DNA of 64,000 bases from Osmia lignaria lignaria (lineage: Eukaryota; Arthropoda; Insecta; Hymenoptera; Megachilidae), in assembly GCF_051020975.1 (NCBI RefSeq), contig NW_027478161.1, positions 6,944,001 through 7,008,000 on the forward strand, in the 5' to 3' direction. The notes under the pieces are model-generated. The model worked only from the letters and a program-made list of their open reading frames with translations, had not been told where the DNA came from and ran no database searches. The position numbers and the translations under genes are program-made. Numbering within the stretch: position 1 is the first letter of the stretch; every line of letters starts with the position of its first letter. Shown here one piece after another: positions 22,854-36,694 of the stretch.

Positions 22854-25800
22854 TTTTAAATATCTCGATATATCTCGAAAACTACGCTTCTGATCAAAAA
22901 ATATCATAGAGCGTAAATTGTAGGAAACATTATTCTCTACAAAAAAGGTCTCTTAACATTTTGCCATAGCACGCTTCGTTTCCGAGATATTTGCAGATTC
23001 ATCTCAAGGGAAGTGGCCTGACGGACATATTTCGAGATATTTCTTCTTCTTGTTGATCTTCTTCTGCACAGCTAAGCTGGAAGTGGCATTTGCAGCTCGC
23101 AATAGTGCAGAGTTATCCCAAAGAAAGGGGCCACGGTGTTTCTGTATCTCTATTATGTTGGTGCGGCTTCGGAACTTTTAAATATCTTGATATATCTCGA
23201 GAACTACGCATCTGATCAAAAAATATCATACTACATAAAAAGTAGGAAACTTAATTCTCTACAAGAAAGGTCTCTAAACATTTTGCTATAGCTCGCTTCG
23301 TTTCCGAGATATTTGCAGATTTATCTCAAGGGAAGGGGCCTGACGGACATATTTCGAGATATTTCTTCTTCTTGTTGTTCTTCTTCTGCACAGCTAAGCT
23401 GGAAGTGGCATTTGCGGCTCGCACTAGTGCAGAGTTATCTCAAAGAAAGGGGCCACGGTGTTTCTGTATCTCTATTATGTTGGTGCGGCTTCGGAACTTT
23501 TAAATATCTTGATATATCTCGAGAACTACGCATCTGATCAAAAAATATCATAGAACATGAAAAGTAGGGAACATAATTCTCTACAAAAAAGGTCTCTTAA
23601 CATTTTGCCATAGCTCGCTTCGTTTCCGAGATATTTGCAGATTCATCTCAAGGGAAGTGGCCTGACGGACATATTTCGAGATATTTCTTCTTCTTGTTGT
23701 TCTTCTTCTGCACAGCTAAGCTGGAAGTGGCATTTGCAGCTCGCAATAGTGCAGAGTTATCCCAAAGAAAGGGGCCACGATGTTTCTGTATCTCTATTAT
23801 GTTGGTGCGGCTTCGGAACTTTAAATATCTTGATATATCTCGAGAACTACGCATCTGATCAAAAAATATCATAGAACATAAAAAGTAGGATACTTAATTC
23901 TCTACAAAAAAGGTCTCTTAACATTTTGCCATAGCTCGCTTCGTTTCCGAGATATTTGCAGATTTATCTCAAGGGAAGGGTCCTGACGGACATATTTCGA
24001 GATATTTCTTCTTCTTGTTGTTCTTCTTCTGCACAGCTAAGCTGGAAGTGGTATTTGCGGCTCGCACTAGTGCAGAGTTATCTCAAAGAAAGGGGCCACG
24101 GTGTTTCTGTATCTCTATTATGTTGGTGCGGCTTCGGAACTTTTAAATATCTCGATATATCTCGAGAACTACGCATCTGATCAAAAAATATCATAGAACA
24201 TAAAAAGTAGGAAACTTAATTCTCTATAAAAAAGGTCTCTTAACATTTTGCCATAGCTCGCTTCGTTTCCGAGATATTTGCAGATTTATCTCAAGGGAAG
24301 GGGCCTAACGGACATATTTCGAGATATTTCTTCTTCTTGTTGTTCTTCTTCTGCACAGCTAAACTGGAAGTGGCATTTCCAGCTCGCAATAGTGCAGAGT
24401 TATCTCAAAGAAAGGAGCCACGGTGTTTCTGTATCTCTATTATGTTGGTGCGGCTTCGTAACTTTTAAATATCTTGATATATCTCGAGAACTACGCATCT
24501 GATCAAAAAATATCATAGAACATAAAAAGTAGGAAACTTAATTCTCTACAAAAAAGGTCTCTTAACATTTCGCCATAGCTCGCTTCGTTTCCGAGATATT
24601 TGCAGATTTATCTCAAGGGAAGGGGCCTGACGGACATATTTCGAGATATTTCTTCTTCTTGTTGTTCTTCTTCTGCACAGCTAAGCTGGAAGTGGCATTT
24701 GCGGCTCGCACTATTGCAGAGTTATCTCAAAGAAAGGGGCCACGGTGTTTCTGTATCTCTATTATGTTGGTGCGGCTTCGTAACTTTTAAATATCTAGAT
24801 ATATCTCGAAAACTACGCTTCTGATCAAAAAATATCATAGAACATAAATTGTAGAAAACATAATTCTCTACAAAAAAGGTCTCTTAACATTTTGCCATAG
24901 CTCGCTTGGTTTCCGAGATATTCGCAGATATATCTCAAGGGCAGGGGCCTGACGGACATATTTCGAGATATTTCTTCTTCTTGTTGTTCTTCTTCTGCAC
25001 AGCTAAGCTGGAAGTGGCATTTACAGCTCGCAATAGTGCAGAGTTATCTCAAAGAAAGGAGCCGCGGTGTTTCTGTATCTCTAATATGTTGGTGCGGCTT
25101 CGGAACTTTTAAGTATCTCGATATATCTCGAAAACTACGCTTCTGATCAAAAAATATCATAGAACATAAATTGTAGGAAACATAATTCTCTACAAAAAAC
25201 GTCTCTTAACATTTTGCCATAGCTCGCTTCGTTTCCGAGATATTTGCAGATTCAGCTCAAAGGAACTGGCCTGACGGACATATTTCGAGATATTTCTTCT
25301 TCTTGTTGTTCTTCCTCTGCACAGCTAAGCTGGAAGTGGCATTTGCGGCTCGCACTAGTGCAGAGTTATCTCAAAGAAAGGGGCCACGGTGTTTCTGTAT
25401 CTCTATTATGTTGGTGCGGCTTCGGAACTTTTAAATATCTCGATATATCTCGAAAACTACGCTTCTGATCAAAAAATATCATAGAGCGTAAATTGTAGGA
25501 AACATTATTCTCTTCAAAAAAGGTCTCTTAACATTTTGCCATAGCTCGTTTCGTTTCCGAGATATTTGCAGATTCATCTCAAGGGAAGTGGCCTGACGGA
25601 CATATTTCGAGATATTTCTTCTTCTTGTTGTTCTTCTTCTGCACAGCTAAGCTGGAAGTGGCATTTGCAGCTCGCAATAGTGCAGAGTTATCCCAAAGAA
25701 AGGGGCCACGGTGTTTCTGTATCTCTATTATGTTGGTGCGGCTTCGGAACTTTTAAATATCTTGATATATCTCAAGAACTACGCATCTGATCAAAAAATA

Positions 25801-26072
25801 TCATACTACATAAAAAGTAGGAAACTTAATTCTCTACAAGAAAGGTCTCTAAACATTTTGCCATAGCTCGCTTCGTTTCCGAGATATTTGCAGATTTATC
25901 TCAAGGGAAGGGGCCTGACGGACATATTTCGAGATATTTCTTCTTCTTGTTGTTCTTCTTCTGCACAGCTAAGCTGGAAGTGGCATTTGCGGCTCGCACT
26001 AGTGCAGAGTTATCTCAAAGAAAGGGGCCACGGTGTTTCTGTATCTCTATTATGTTGGTGCGGCTTCGGAAC
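22854..26072. repeat. Units 72-81: B/H, N-Lf-S, G/B mosaic
   Basis: Order: H, Be, H, B, N, Lf, S, G/B mosaic, H, Be. Unit 74 (23498-23818) is 321 bp because one T is missing in GGAACTTTAAATATC. It has no counterpart in the otherwise parallel 17384-18027, so it is an extra unit. Unit 76 is an N unit that also carries the Lf mark CTTCGTAAC. Unit 78 (S) has ATTCGCAG where others have ATTTGCAG. Unit 79 (25107-25428) switches from a G head to a B tail. Unit 80 has CTCTTCAAAAAAGG, GCTCGTTTCG and TCTCAAGAAC, shared only with unit 187. Confidence 0.82.
23498..23818 (+). repeat. 321-bp H unit with single-base loss
   Basis: One T of the TTTT run at the unit boundary is missing (GGAACTTTAAATATC). It is the only such loss I saw. 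It also has CCACGATG in place of CCACGGTG near 23776. The loss changes all forward frames of the unit and opens a spurious long frame on the minus strand, which has no other support. Confidence 0.85.
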
Positions 26073-28324
26073 TTTTAAATATCTTGATATATCTCGAGAA
26101 CTACGCATCTGATCAAAAAATATCATAGAACATAAAAAGTAGGAAACTTAATTCTCTACAAAAAAGGTCTCTTAACATTTTGCCATAGCTCGCTTCGTTT
26201 CCGAGATATTTGCAGATTTATCTCAAGGGAAGGGGCCTAACGGACATATTTCGAGAAGTTTCTTCTTCTTGTTGTTCTTCTTCTGCACAGCTAAGCTGGA
26301 AGTGGCTTTAGCGGCTCGCAATAGTGCACAGTTATCTCAAAGAAAGGGGCCACGGTGTTTCTGTATCTCTAATATGTTGGTGCGGCTTCGGAACTTTTAA
26401 GTATCTCGATATATCTCGAAAACTACGCTTCTGATCAAGAAATATCATAGAACATAAATTGTAGGAAACATAATTCTCTACAAAAAACGTCTCTTAACAT
26501 TTTGCCATAGCTCGCTTCGTTTCCGAGATATTTGCAGATTCAGCTCAAAGGAACTGGCCTGACGGACATATTTCGAGATATTTCTTCTTCTTGTTGTTCT
26601 TCCTCTGCACAGCTAAGCTGGAAGTGGCATTTGCAGCTCGCAATAGTGCAGAGTTATCTCAAAGAAAGGGGCCACGGGGTTTCTGTATCTATTATGTTGG
26701 TGCGGCTTCGGAACTTTTAAATATCTCGATATATCTCGAAAACTACGCTTCTGATCAAAAAATATCATAGAACATAAATTGTAGGAAACATAATTCTCTA
26801 CAAAAAAGGTCTCTCAACATTTTGCCATAGCTCGCTTCGTTTCCGAGATATTTGCAGATATATCTCAAGGGCAGGGGCCTGACGGACATATTTCGAGATA
26901 TTTCTTCTTCTTGTTGTTCTTCTTCTGCACAGCTAAGCTGGAAGTGGCATTTACAGCTCGCAATAGTGCAGAGTTATCTCAAAGAAAGGGGCCACGGTGT
27001 TTCTGTATCTCTATTATGTTGGTGCGGCTTCGGAACTTTTAAATATCTTGATATATCTCGAGAACTACGCATCTGATCAAAAAATATCATAGAACATAAA
27101 AAGTAGGAAACTTAATTCTCTACAAAAAAGGTCTCTTAACATTTTGCCATAGCTCGCTTCGTTTCCGAGATATTTGCAGATTTATCTCAAGGGAAGGGGC
27201 CTGACGGACATATTTCGAGATATTTCTTCTTCTTGTTGTTCTTCTTCTGCACAGCTAAGCTGTAAGTGGCATTTGCGGCTCGCACTATTGCAGAGTTATC
27301 TCAAAGAAAGGGGCCACGGCGTTTCTGTATCTCTATTATGTTGGTGCGGCTTCGTAACTTTTAAATATCTAGATATATCTCGAAAACTACGCTTCTGATC
27401 AAAAAATGTCATAGAACATAAATTGTAGGAAACATAATTCTCTACAAAAAAGGTCTCTTAACATTATGCCATAGCTCGCTTGGTTTCCGAGATATTTGCA
27501 GATATATCTCAAGGGCAGGGGCCTGACGGACATATTTCGAGATATTTCTTCTTCTTGTTGTTCTTCTTCTGCACAGCTAAGCTGGAAGTGGCATTTACAG
27601 CTCGCAATAGTGCAGAGTTATCTCAAAGAAAGGAGCCGCGGTGTTTCTGTATCTCTAATATGTTGGTGCGGCTTCGGAACTTTTAAGTATCTCGATATAT
27701 CTCGAAAACTACGCTTCTGATCAAAAAATATCATAGAACATAAATTGTAGGAGACATAATTCTCTACAAAAAACGTCTCTTAACATTTTGCCATAGCTCG
27801 CTTCGTTTCCGAGATATTTGCAGATTCAGCTCAAAGGAACTGGCCTGACGGACATATTTCGAGATATTTCTTCTTCTTGTTGTTCTTCCTCTGCACAGCT
27901 AAGGTGGAAGTGGCATTTGCAGCTCGCAATAGTGCAGAGTTATCTCAAAGAAAGGGGCCACGGTGTTTCTGTATCTCTATTATGTTGGTGCGGCTTCGGA
28001 ACTTTTAAATATCTTGATATATCTCGAGAACTACGCGTCTGATCAAAAAATATCATAGAACATAAAAAGTAGGAAACATAATTCTCTACAAAAAAGGTCT
28101 CTTAACATTTTGCCATAGCTCGCGTCGTTTCCGAGATATTTGCAGATTTATCTCAAGGGAAGGGGCCTGACGGACATATTTCGAGATATTTCTTCTTCTT
28201 GTTGTTCTTCCTCTGCACAGCTAAGCTGGAAGTGGCATTTGCGGCTCGCACTAGTGCAGAGTTATCTCAAAGAAAGGGGCCACGGTGTTTCTGTATCTCT
28301 ATTATGTTGGTGCGGCTTCGGAAC
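26073..28324. repeat. Shortened higher-order repeat (units 82-88)
   Basis: Order: X, G2, Q, Lf, S, G, Bk. Compared with the 11-unit form this copy lacks the leading Q and the internal N, T and Bv. 27037-28324 repeats 11266-12553 at an offset of 15,771 bp, sharing AAAATGTCAT, CATTATGCC, GTAGGAGACAT and CGCGTCG. The join between Q and Lf therefore looks like a three-unit deletion by unequal exchange. Private marks are CTGTAAGTGG near 27261 and CACGGCG near 27315. Confidence 0.83.
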
Positions 28325-31222
28325 TTTTAAATATCTCGATATATCTCGAAAACTACGCTTCTGATCAAAAAATATCATAGAGCGTAAATTGTAGGAAACA
28401 TTATTCTCTACAAAAAAGGTCTCTTAACATTTTGCCATAGCACGCTTCGTTTCCGAGATATTTGCAGATTCATCTCAAGGGAAGTGGCCTGACGGACATA
28501 TTTCGAGATATTTCTTCTTCTTGTTGTTCTTCTTCTGCACAGCTAAGCTGGAAGTGGCATTTGCAGCTCGCAATAGTGCAGAGTTATCCCAAAGAAAGGG
28601 GCCACGGTGTTTCTGTATCTCTATTATGTTGGTGCGGCTTCGGAACTTTTAAATATCTTGATATATCTCGAGAACTACGCATCTGATCAAAAAATATCAT
28701 ACTACATAAAAAGTAGGAAACTTAATTCTCTACAAGAAAGGTCTCTAAACATTTTGCCATAGCTCGCTTCGTTTCCGAGATATTTGCAGATTTATCTCAA
28801 GGGAAGGGGCCTGACGGACATATTTCGAGATATTTCTTCTTCTTGTTGTTCTTCTTCTGCACAGCTAAGCTGGAAGTGGCATTTGCGGCTCGCACTAGTG
28901 CAGAGTTATCTCAAAGAAAGGGGCCACGGTGTTTCTGTATCTCTATTATGTTGGTGCGGCTTCGGAACTTTTAAATATCTTGATATATCTCGAGAACTAC
29001 GCATCTGATCAAAAAATATCATAGAACATGAAAAGTAGGAAACATAATTCTCTACAAAAAAGGTCTCTTAACATTTTGCCATAGCTCGCTTCGTTTCCGA
29101 GATATTTGCAGATTCATCTCAAGGGAAGTGGCCTGACGGACATATTTCGAGATATTTCTTCTTCTTGTTGTTCTTCTTCTGCACAGCTAAGCTGGAAGTG
29201 GCATTTGCAGCTCGCAATAGTGCAGAGTTATCCCAAAGAAAGGGGCCACGGTGTTTCTGTATCTCTATTATGTTGGTGCGGCTTCGGAACTTTTAAATAT
29301 CTTGATATATCTCGAGAACTACGCATCTGATCAAAAAATATCATAGAACATAAAAAGTAGGATACTTAATTCTCTACAAAAAAGGTCTCTTAACATTTTG
29401 CCATAGCTCGCTTCGTTTCCGAGATATTTGCAGATTTATCTCAAGGGAAGGGGCCTGACGGACATATTTCGAGATATTTCTTCTTCTTGTTGTTCTTCCT
29501 CTGCACAGCTAAGCTGGAAGTGGCATTTGCGGCTCGCACTAGTGCAGAGTTATCTCAAAGAAAGGGGCCACGGTGTTTCTGTATCTCTATTATGTTGGTG
29601 CGGCTTCGGAACTTTTAAATATCTCGATATATCTCGAAAACTACGCTTCTGATCAAAAAATATCATAGAGCGTAAATTGTAGGAAACATTATTCTCTACA
29701 AAAAAGGTCTCTTAACATTTTGCCATAGCACGCTTCGTTTCCGAGATATTTGCAGATTCATCTCAAGGGAAGTGGCCTGACGGACATATTTCGAGATATT
29801 TCTTCTTCTTGTTGATCTTCTTCTGCACAGCTAAGCTGGAAGTGGCATTTGCAGCTCGCAATAGTGCAGAGTTATCCCAAAGAAAGGGGCCACGGTGTTT
29901 CTGTATCTCTATTATGTTGGTGCGGCTTCGGAACTTTTAAATATCTTGATATATCTCGAGAACTACGCATCTGATCAAAAAATATCATACTACATAAAAA
30001 GTAGGAAACTTAATTCTCTACAAGAAAGGTCTCTAAACATTTTGCCATAGCTCGCTTCGTTTCCGAGATATTTGCAGATTTATCTCAAGGGAAGGGGCCT
30101 GACGGACATATTTCGAGATATTTCTTCTTCTTGTTGTTCTTCTTCTGCACAGCTAAGCTGGAAGTGGCATTTGCGGCTCGCACTAGTGCAGAGTTATCTC
30201 AAAGAAAGGGGCCACGGTGTTTCTGTATCTCTATTATGTTGGTGCGGCTTCGGAACTTTTAAATATCTCGATATATCTCGAAAACTACGCTTCTGATCAA
30301 AAAATATCATAGAGCCTAAATTGTAGGAAACATTATTCTCTACAAAAAAGGTCTCTTAACATTTTGCCATAGCACGCTTCGTTTCCGAGATATTTGCAGA
30401 TTCATCTCAAGGGAAGTGGCCTGACGGACATATTTCGAGATATTTCTTCTTCTTGTTGTTCTTCTTCTGCACAGCTAAGCTGGAAGTGGCATTTGCAGCT
30501 CGCAATAGTGCAGAGTTATCCCAAAGAAAGGGGCCACGGTGTTTCTGTATCTCTATTATGTTGGTGCGGCTTCGGAACTTTTAAATATCTTGATATATCG
30601 CGAGAACTACGCATCTGATCAAAAAATATCATACTACATAAAAAGTAGGAAACATAATTCTCTACAAAAAAGGTCTCTTAACATTTTGCCATAGCTCGCT
30701 TCGTTTCCGAGATATTTGCAGATTTATCTCAAGGGAAGGGGCCTGACGGACATATTTCGAGATATTTCTTCTTCTTGTTGTTCTTCTTCTGCACAGCTAA
30801 GCTGGAAGTGGCATTTGCGGCTCGCACTAGTGCAGAGTTATCTCAAAGAAAGGGGCCACGGTGTTTCTGTATCTCTATTATGTTGGTGCGGCTTCGGAAC
30901 TTTTAAATATCTCGATATATCTCGAGAACTACGCATCTGATCAAAAAATATCATAGAACATAAAAAGTAGGAAACTTAATTCTCTACAAAAAAGGTCTCT
31001 TAACATTTTGCCATAGCTCGCTTCGTTTCCGAGATATTTGCAGATTTATCTCAAGGGAAGGGGCCTGACGGACATATTTCGAGATATTTCTTCTTCTTGT
31101 TGTTCTTCTTCTGCACAGCTAAGCTGGAAGTGGCATTTGCGGCTCGCACTAGTGCAGAGTTATCTCAAAGAAAGGGGCCACGGTGTTTCTGTATCTCTAT
31201 TATGTTGGTGCGGCTTCGGAAC
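28325..31222. repeat. Units 89-97: B/H alternation
   Basis: Order: H, Be, H, Bk, H, Bk, H, Be, Be. 28325-29612 repeats 13198-14485 at 15,127 bp. The change from the 15,771-bp offset just upstream means two units present in the earlier copy (near 12554-13197) are missing here. 27681-29612 also matches 38625-40556 at 10,944 bp. Unit 93 has GTTGATC. Tail and head marks keep the B/H register described for 12554-15129. Confidence 0.82.
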
Positions 31223-33476
31223 TTTTAAATATCTCGATATATCTCGAGAACTACGCATCTGATCAAAAAATATCATAGAACATAAAAAGTAGGAAACTTA
31301 ATTCTCTATAAAAAAGGTCTCTTAACATTTTGCCATAGCTCGCTTCGTTTCCGAGATATTTGCAGATTTATCTCAAGGGAAGGGGCCTAACGGACATATT
31401 TCGAGATATTTCTTCTTCTTGTTGTTCTTCTTCTGCACAGCTAAACTGGAAGTGGCATTTCCAGCTCGCAATAGTGCAGAGTTATCTCAAAGAAAGGGGC
31501 CACGGTGTTTCTGTATCTCTATTATGTTGGTGCGGCTTCGGAACTTTTAAATATCTCGATATATCTCGAGAACTACGCATCTGATCAAAAAATATCATAG
31601 AACATAAAAAGTAGGAAACTTAATTCTCTATAAAAAAGGTCTCTTAACATTTTGCCATAGCTCGCTTCGTTTCCGAGATATTTGCAGATTTATCTCAAGG
31701 GAAGGGGCCTAACGGACATATTTCGAGATATTTCTTCTTCTTGTTGTTCTTCTTCTGCACAGCTAAGCTGGAAGTGGCATTTGCGGCTCGCACTATTGCA
31801 GAGTTATCTCAAAGAAAGGGGCCACGGTGTTTCTGTATCTCTATTATGTTGGTGCGGCTTCGTAACTTTTAAATATCTAGATATATCTCGAAAACTACGC
31901 TTCTGATCAAAAAATATCATAGAACATAAATTGTAGGAAACATAATTCTCTACAAAAAAGGTCTCTTAACATTTTGCCATAGCTCGCTTGGTTTCCGAGA
32001 TATTTGCAGATATATCTCAAGGGCAGGGGCCTGACGGACATATTTCGAGATATTTCTTCTTCTTGTTGTTCTTCTTCTGCACAGCTAAGCTGGAAGTGGC
32101 ATTTACAGCTCGCAATAGTGCAGAGTTATCTCAAAGAAAGGAGCCGCGGTGTTTCTGTATCTCTAATATGTTGGTGCGGCTTCGGAACTTTTAAGTATCT
32201 CGATATATCTCGAAAACTACGCTTCTGATCAAAAAATATCATAGAACATAAATTGTAGGAAACATAATTCTCTACAAAAAACGTCTCTTAACATTTTGCC
32301 ATAGCTCGCTTCGTTTCCGAGATATTTGCAGATTCAGCTCAAAGGAACTGGCCTGACGGACATATTTCGAGATATTTCTTCTTCTTGTTGTTCTTCCTCT
32401 GCACAGCTAAGCTGGAAGTGGCATTTGCAGCTCGCAATAGTGCAGAGTTATCTCAAAGAAAGGGGCCACGGTGTTTCTGTATCTCTATTATGTTGGTGCG
32501 GCTTCGGAACTTTTAAATATCTTGATATATCTCGAGAACTACGCGTCTGATCAAAAAATATCATAGAACATAAAAAGTAGGAAACAAAATTCTCTACAAA
32601 AAAGGTCTCTTAACATTTTGCCATAGCTCGCGTCGTTTCCGAGATATTTGCAGATTTATCTCAAGGGAAGGGGCCTGACGGACATATTTCGAGATATTTC
32701 TTCTTCTTGTTGTTCTTCTTCTGCACAGCTAAGCTGGAAGTGGCATTTGCGGCTCGCACTATTGCAGAGTTATCTCAAAGAAAGGGGCCAGGGTGTTTCT
32801 GTATCTCTATTATGTTGGTGCGGCTTCGTAACTTTTAAATATCTAGATATATCTCGAAAACTACGCTTCTGATCAAAAAATATCATAGAACATAAATTGT
32901 AGGAAACATAATTCTCTACAAAAAAGGTCTCTTAACATTTTGCCATAGCTCGCTTCGTTTCCGAGATATTTGCAGATTTATCTCAAGGGAAGGGGCCTGA
33001 CGGACATATTTCGAGATATTTCTTCTTCTTGTTGTTCTTCCTCTGCACAGCTAAGCTGGAAGTGGCATTTGCGGCTCGCACTAGTGCAGAGTTATCTCAA
33101 AGAAAGGGGCCACGGTGTTTCTGTATCTCTATTATGTTGGTGCGGCTTCGGAACTTTTAAATATCTTGATATATCTCGAGAACTACGCATCTGATCAAAA
33201 AATATCATAGAACATAAAAAGTAGGAAACTTAATTCTCTACAAAAAAGGTCTCTTAACATTTTGCCATAGCTCGCTTCGTTTCCGAGATATTTGCAGATT
33301 TATCTCAAGGGAAGGGGCCTGACGGACATATTTCGAGATATTTCTTCTTCTTGTTGTTCTTCTTCTGCACAGCTAAGCTGGAAGTGGCATTTGCGGCTCG
33401 CACTATTGCAGAGTTATCTCAAAGAAAGGGGCCACGGTGTTTCTGTATCTCTATTATGTTGGTGCGGCTTCGGAAC
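31223..33476. repeat. Units 98-104: N-Lf-S-G module
   Basis: Order: N, Lf, S, G, Lf, Be, Lk. Unit 98 is an N unit with AAAGGGGCC where most N units have AAAGGAGCC. Unit 99 has CCTAACGG. Unit 101 is followed by GGAAACAAAATTC near 32580, a mark found again near 59622 at a distance of 27,042 bp, so the neighbouring G units 101 and 185 share a recent ancestor. Unit 102 (Lf with CCAGGGTG) is like units 113 and 159. Confidence 0.8.
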
Positions 33477-36400
33477 TTTTAAATATCTCGATATATCTCG
33501 AAAACTACGCTTCTGATCAAAAAATATCATAGAACATAAATTGTAGGAAACATAATTCTCTACAAAAAAGGTCTCTCAACATTTTGCCATAGCTCGCTTC
33601 GTTTCCGAGATATTTGCAGATATATCTCAAGGGCAGGGGCCTGACGGACATATTTCGAGATATTTCTTCTTCTTGTTGTTCTTCTTCTGCACAGCTAAGC
33701 TGGAAGTGGCATTTACAGCTCGCAATAGTGCAGAGTTATCTCAAAGAAAGGGGCCACGGTGTTTCTGTATCTCTATTATGTTGGTGCGGCTTCGGAACTT
33801 TTAAATATCTTGATATATCTCGAGAACTACGCATCTGATCAAAAAATATCATAGAACATAAAAAGTAGGAAACTTAATTCTCTACAAAAAAGGTCTCTTA
33901 ACATTTTGCCATAGCTCGCTTCGTTTCCGAGATATTTGCAGATTTATCTCAAGGGAAGGGGCCTAACGGACATATTTCGAGAAGTTTCTTCTTCTTGTTG
34001 TTCTTCTTCTGCACAGCTAAGCTGGAAGTGGCATTAGCGGCTCGCAATAGTGCACAGTTATCTCAAAGAAAGGGGCCACGGTGTTTCTGTATCTCTAATA
34101 TGTTGGTGCGGCTTCGGAACTTTTAAGTATCTCGATATATCTCGAAAACTACGCTTCTGATCAAAAAATATCATAGAACATAAATTGTAGGAAACATAAT
34201 TCTCTACAAAAAACGTCTCTTAACATTTTGCCATAGCTCGCTTCGTTTCCGAGATATTTGCAGATTCAGCTCAAAGGAACTGGCCTGACGGACATATTTC
34301 GAGATATTTCTTCTTCTTGTTGTTCTTCCTCTGCACAGCTAAGCTGGAAGTGGCATTTGCAGCTCGCAATAGTGCAGAGTTATCTCAAAGAAAGGGGCCA
34401 CGGTGTTTCTGTATCTATTATGTTGGTGCGGCTTCGGAACTTTTAAATATCTCGATATATCTCGAAAACTACGCTTCTGATCAAAAAATATCATAGAACA
34501 TAAATTGTAGGAAACATAATTCTCTACAAAAAAGGTCTCTCAACATTTTGCCATAGCTCGCTTCGTTTCCGAGATATTTGCAGATATATCTCAAGGGCAG
34601 GGGCCTGACGGACATATTTCGAGATATTTCTTCTTCTTGTTGTTCTTCTTCTGCACAGCTAAGCTGGAAGTGGCATTTACAGCTCGCAATAGTGCAGAGT
34701 TATCTCAAAGAAAGGGGCCACGGTGTTTCTGTATCTCTATTATGTTGGTGCGGCTTCGGAACTTTTAAATATCTTGATATATCTCGAGAACTACGCATCT
34801 GATCAAAAAATATCATAGAACATAAAAAGTAGGAAACTTAATTCTCTACAAAAAAGGTCTCTTAACATTTTGCCATAGCTCGCTTCGTTTCCGAGATATT
34901 TGCAGATTTATCTCAAGGGAAGGGGCCTAACGGACATATTTCGAGATATTTCTTCTTCTTGTTGTTCTTCTTCTGCACAGCTAAACTGGAAGTGGCATTT
35001 CCAGCTCGCAATAGTGCAGAGTTATCTCAAAGAAAGGAGCCACGGTGTTTCTGTATCTCTATTATGTTGGTGCGGCTTCGGAACTTTTAAATATCTTGAT
35101 ATATCTCGAGAACTACGCTTCTGATCAAAAAATATCATAGAACATAAATTGTAGGAAACATAATTCTCTACAAAAAAGGTCTCTAAACATTTTGCCATAG
35201 CTCGCTTGGTTTCCGAGATATTTGCAGATATATCTCAAGGGCAGGGGCCTGACGGACATATTTCGAGATATTTCTTCTTCTTGTTGTTCTTCTTCTGCAC
35301 AGCTAAGCTGGAAGTGGCATTTGCGGCTCGCACTAGTGCAGAGTTATCTGAAAGAAAGGGGCCACGGTGTTTCTGTATCTGTATTATGTTGGTGCGGCTT
35401 CGGAACTTTTAAATATCTTGATATATCTCGAGAACTACGCATCTGATCGAAAAATATCATAGAACATAAAAAGTAGGAAACATAATTCTCTACAAAAAAG
35501 GTCTCTTAACATTTTGCCATAGCTCGCTTGGTTTCCGAGATATTTGCAGATTTATCTCAAGGGAAGGGGCCTAACGGACATATTTCGAGATATTTCTTCT
35601 TCTTGCTGTTCTTCTTCTGCACAGCTAAGCTGGAAGTGGCATTTGCGGCTCGCACTATTGCAGAGTTATCTCAAAGAAAGGGGCCACGGTGTTTCTGTAT
35701 CTCTATTATGTTGGTGCGGCTTCGGAACTTTTAAATATCTTGATATATCTCGAGAACTACGCATCTGATCAAAAAATATCATAGAACATAAAAAGTAGGA
35801 AACTTAATTCTCTACAAAAAAGGTCTCCTAACATTTTGCCATACCTCGCTTCGTTTCCGAGATATTTGCAGATTTATCTCAAGGGAAGGGGCCTGACGGA
35901 CATATTTCGAGATATTTCTTCTTCTTGTTGTTCTTCTTCTGCACAGCTAAGCTGGAAGTGGCATTTGCGGCTCGCACTAGTGCAGAGTTATCTCAAAGAA
36001 AGGGGCCACGGTGTTTCTGTATCTGTATTATGTTGGTGCGGCTTCGCAACTTTTAAATATCTTGATATATCTCGAGAACTACGCATCTGATCAAAAAATA
36101 TCATAGAACATAAAAAGTAGGAAACTTAATTCTCTACAAAAAAGGTCTCTTAACATTTCGCCATAGCTCGCTTCGTTTCCGAGATATTTGCAGATTTATC
36201 TCAAGGGAAGGGGCCTGACGGACATATTTCGAGATATTTCTTCTTCTTGTTGTTCTTCTTCTGCACAGCTAAGCTGGAAGTTGCATTTGCGGCTCGCACT
36301 ATTGCAGAGTTATCTCAAAGAAAGGGGCCAGGGTGTTTCTGTATCTCTATTATGTTGGTGCGGCTTCGTAACTTTTAAATATCTAGATATATCTCGAAAA

Positions 36401-36694
36401 CTACGCTTCTGATCAAAAAATATCATAGAACATAAATTGTAGGAAACATAATTCTCTACAAAAAAGGTCTCTTAACATTTTGCCATAGCTCGCTTCGTTT
36501 CCGAGATATTTGCAGATTTATCTCAAGGGAAGGGGCCTGACGGACATATTTCGAGATATTTCTTCTTCTTGTTGTTCTTCCTCTGCACAGCTAAGCTGGA
36601 AGTGGCATTTGCGGCTCGCACTAGTGCAGAGTTATCTCAAAGAAAGGGGCCACGGTGTTTCTGTATCTCTATTATGTTGGTGCGGCTTCGGAAC
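33477..36694. repeat. Units 105-114: partial higher-order repeat plus Bv/L group
   Basis: Order: Q, X, G2, Q, N, S/Bv mosaic, Le, Bv, Lf, Be. The first five units follow the 11-unit order. Unit 110 (35085-35406) begins with S marks (CGCTTGGTTTCC, GGGCAGGGG) and ends as Bv. 35085-36694 is repeated at 49895-51504, offset 14,810 bp, with shared marks TTATCTGAAAG, CATACCTCG and CCAGGGTG. X and G2 here are the GGCATTAGC and CACGGTG sub-lineage. Confidence 0.83.

Noticed and set aside
23648..23872. Minus-strand frame of 74 residues
   Set aside because: It exists only because of the single-base loss in unit 74 and is absent from all other units.
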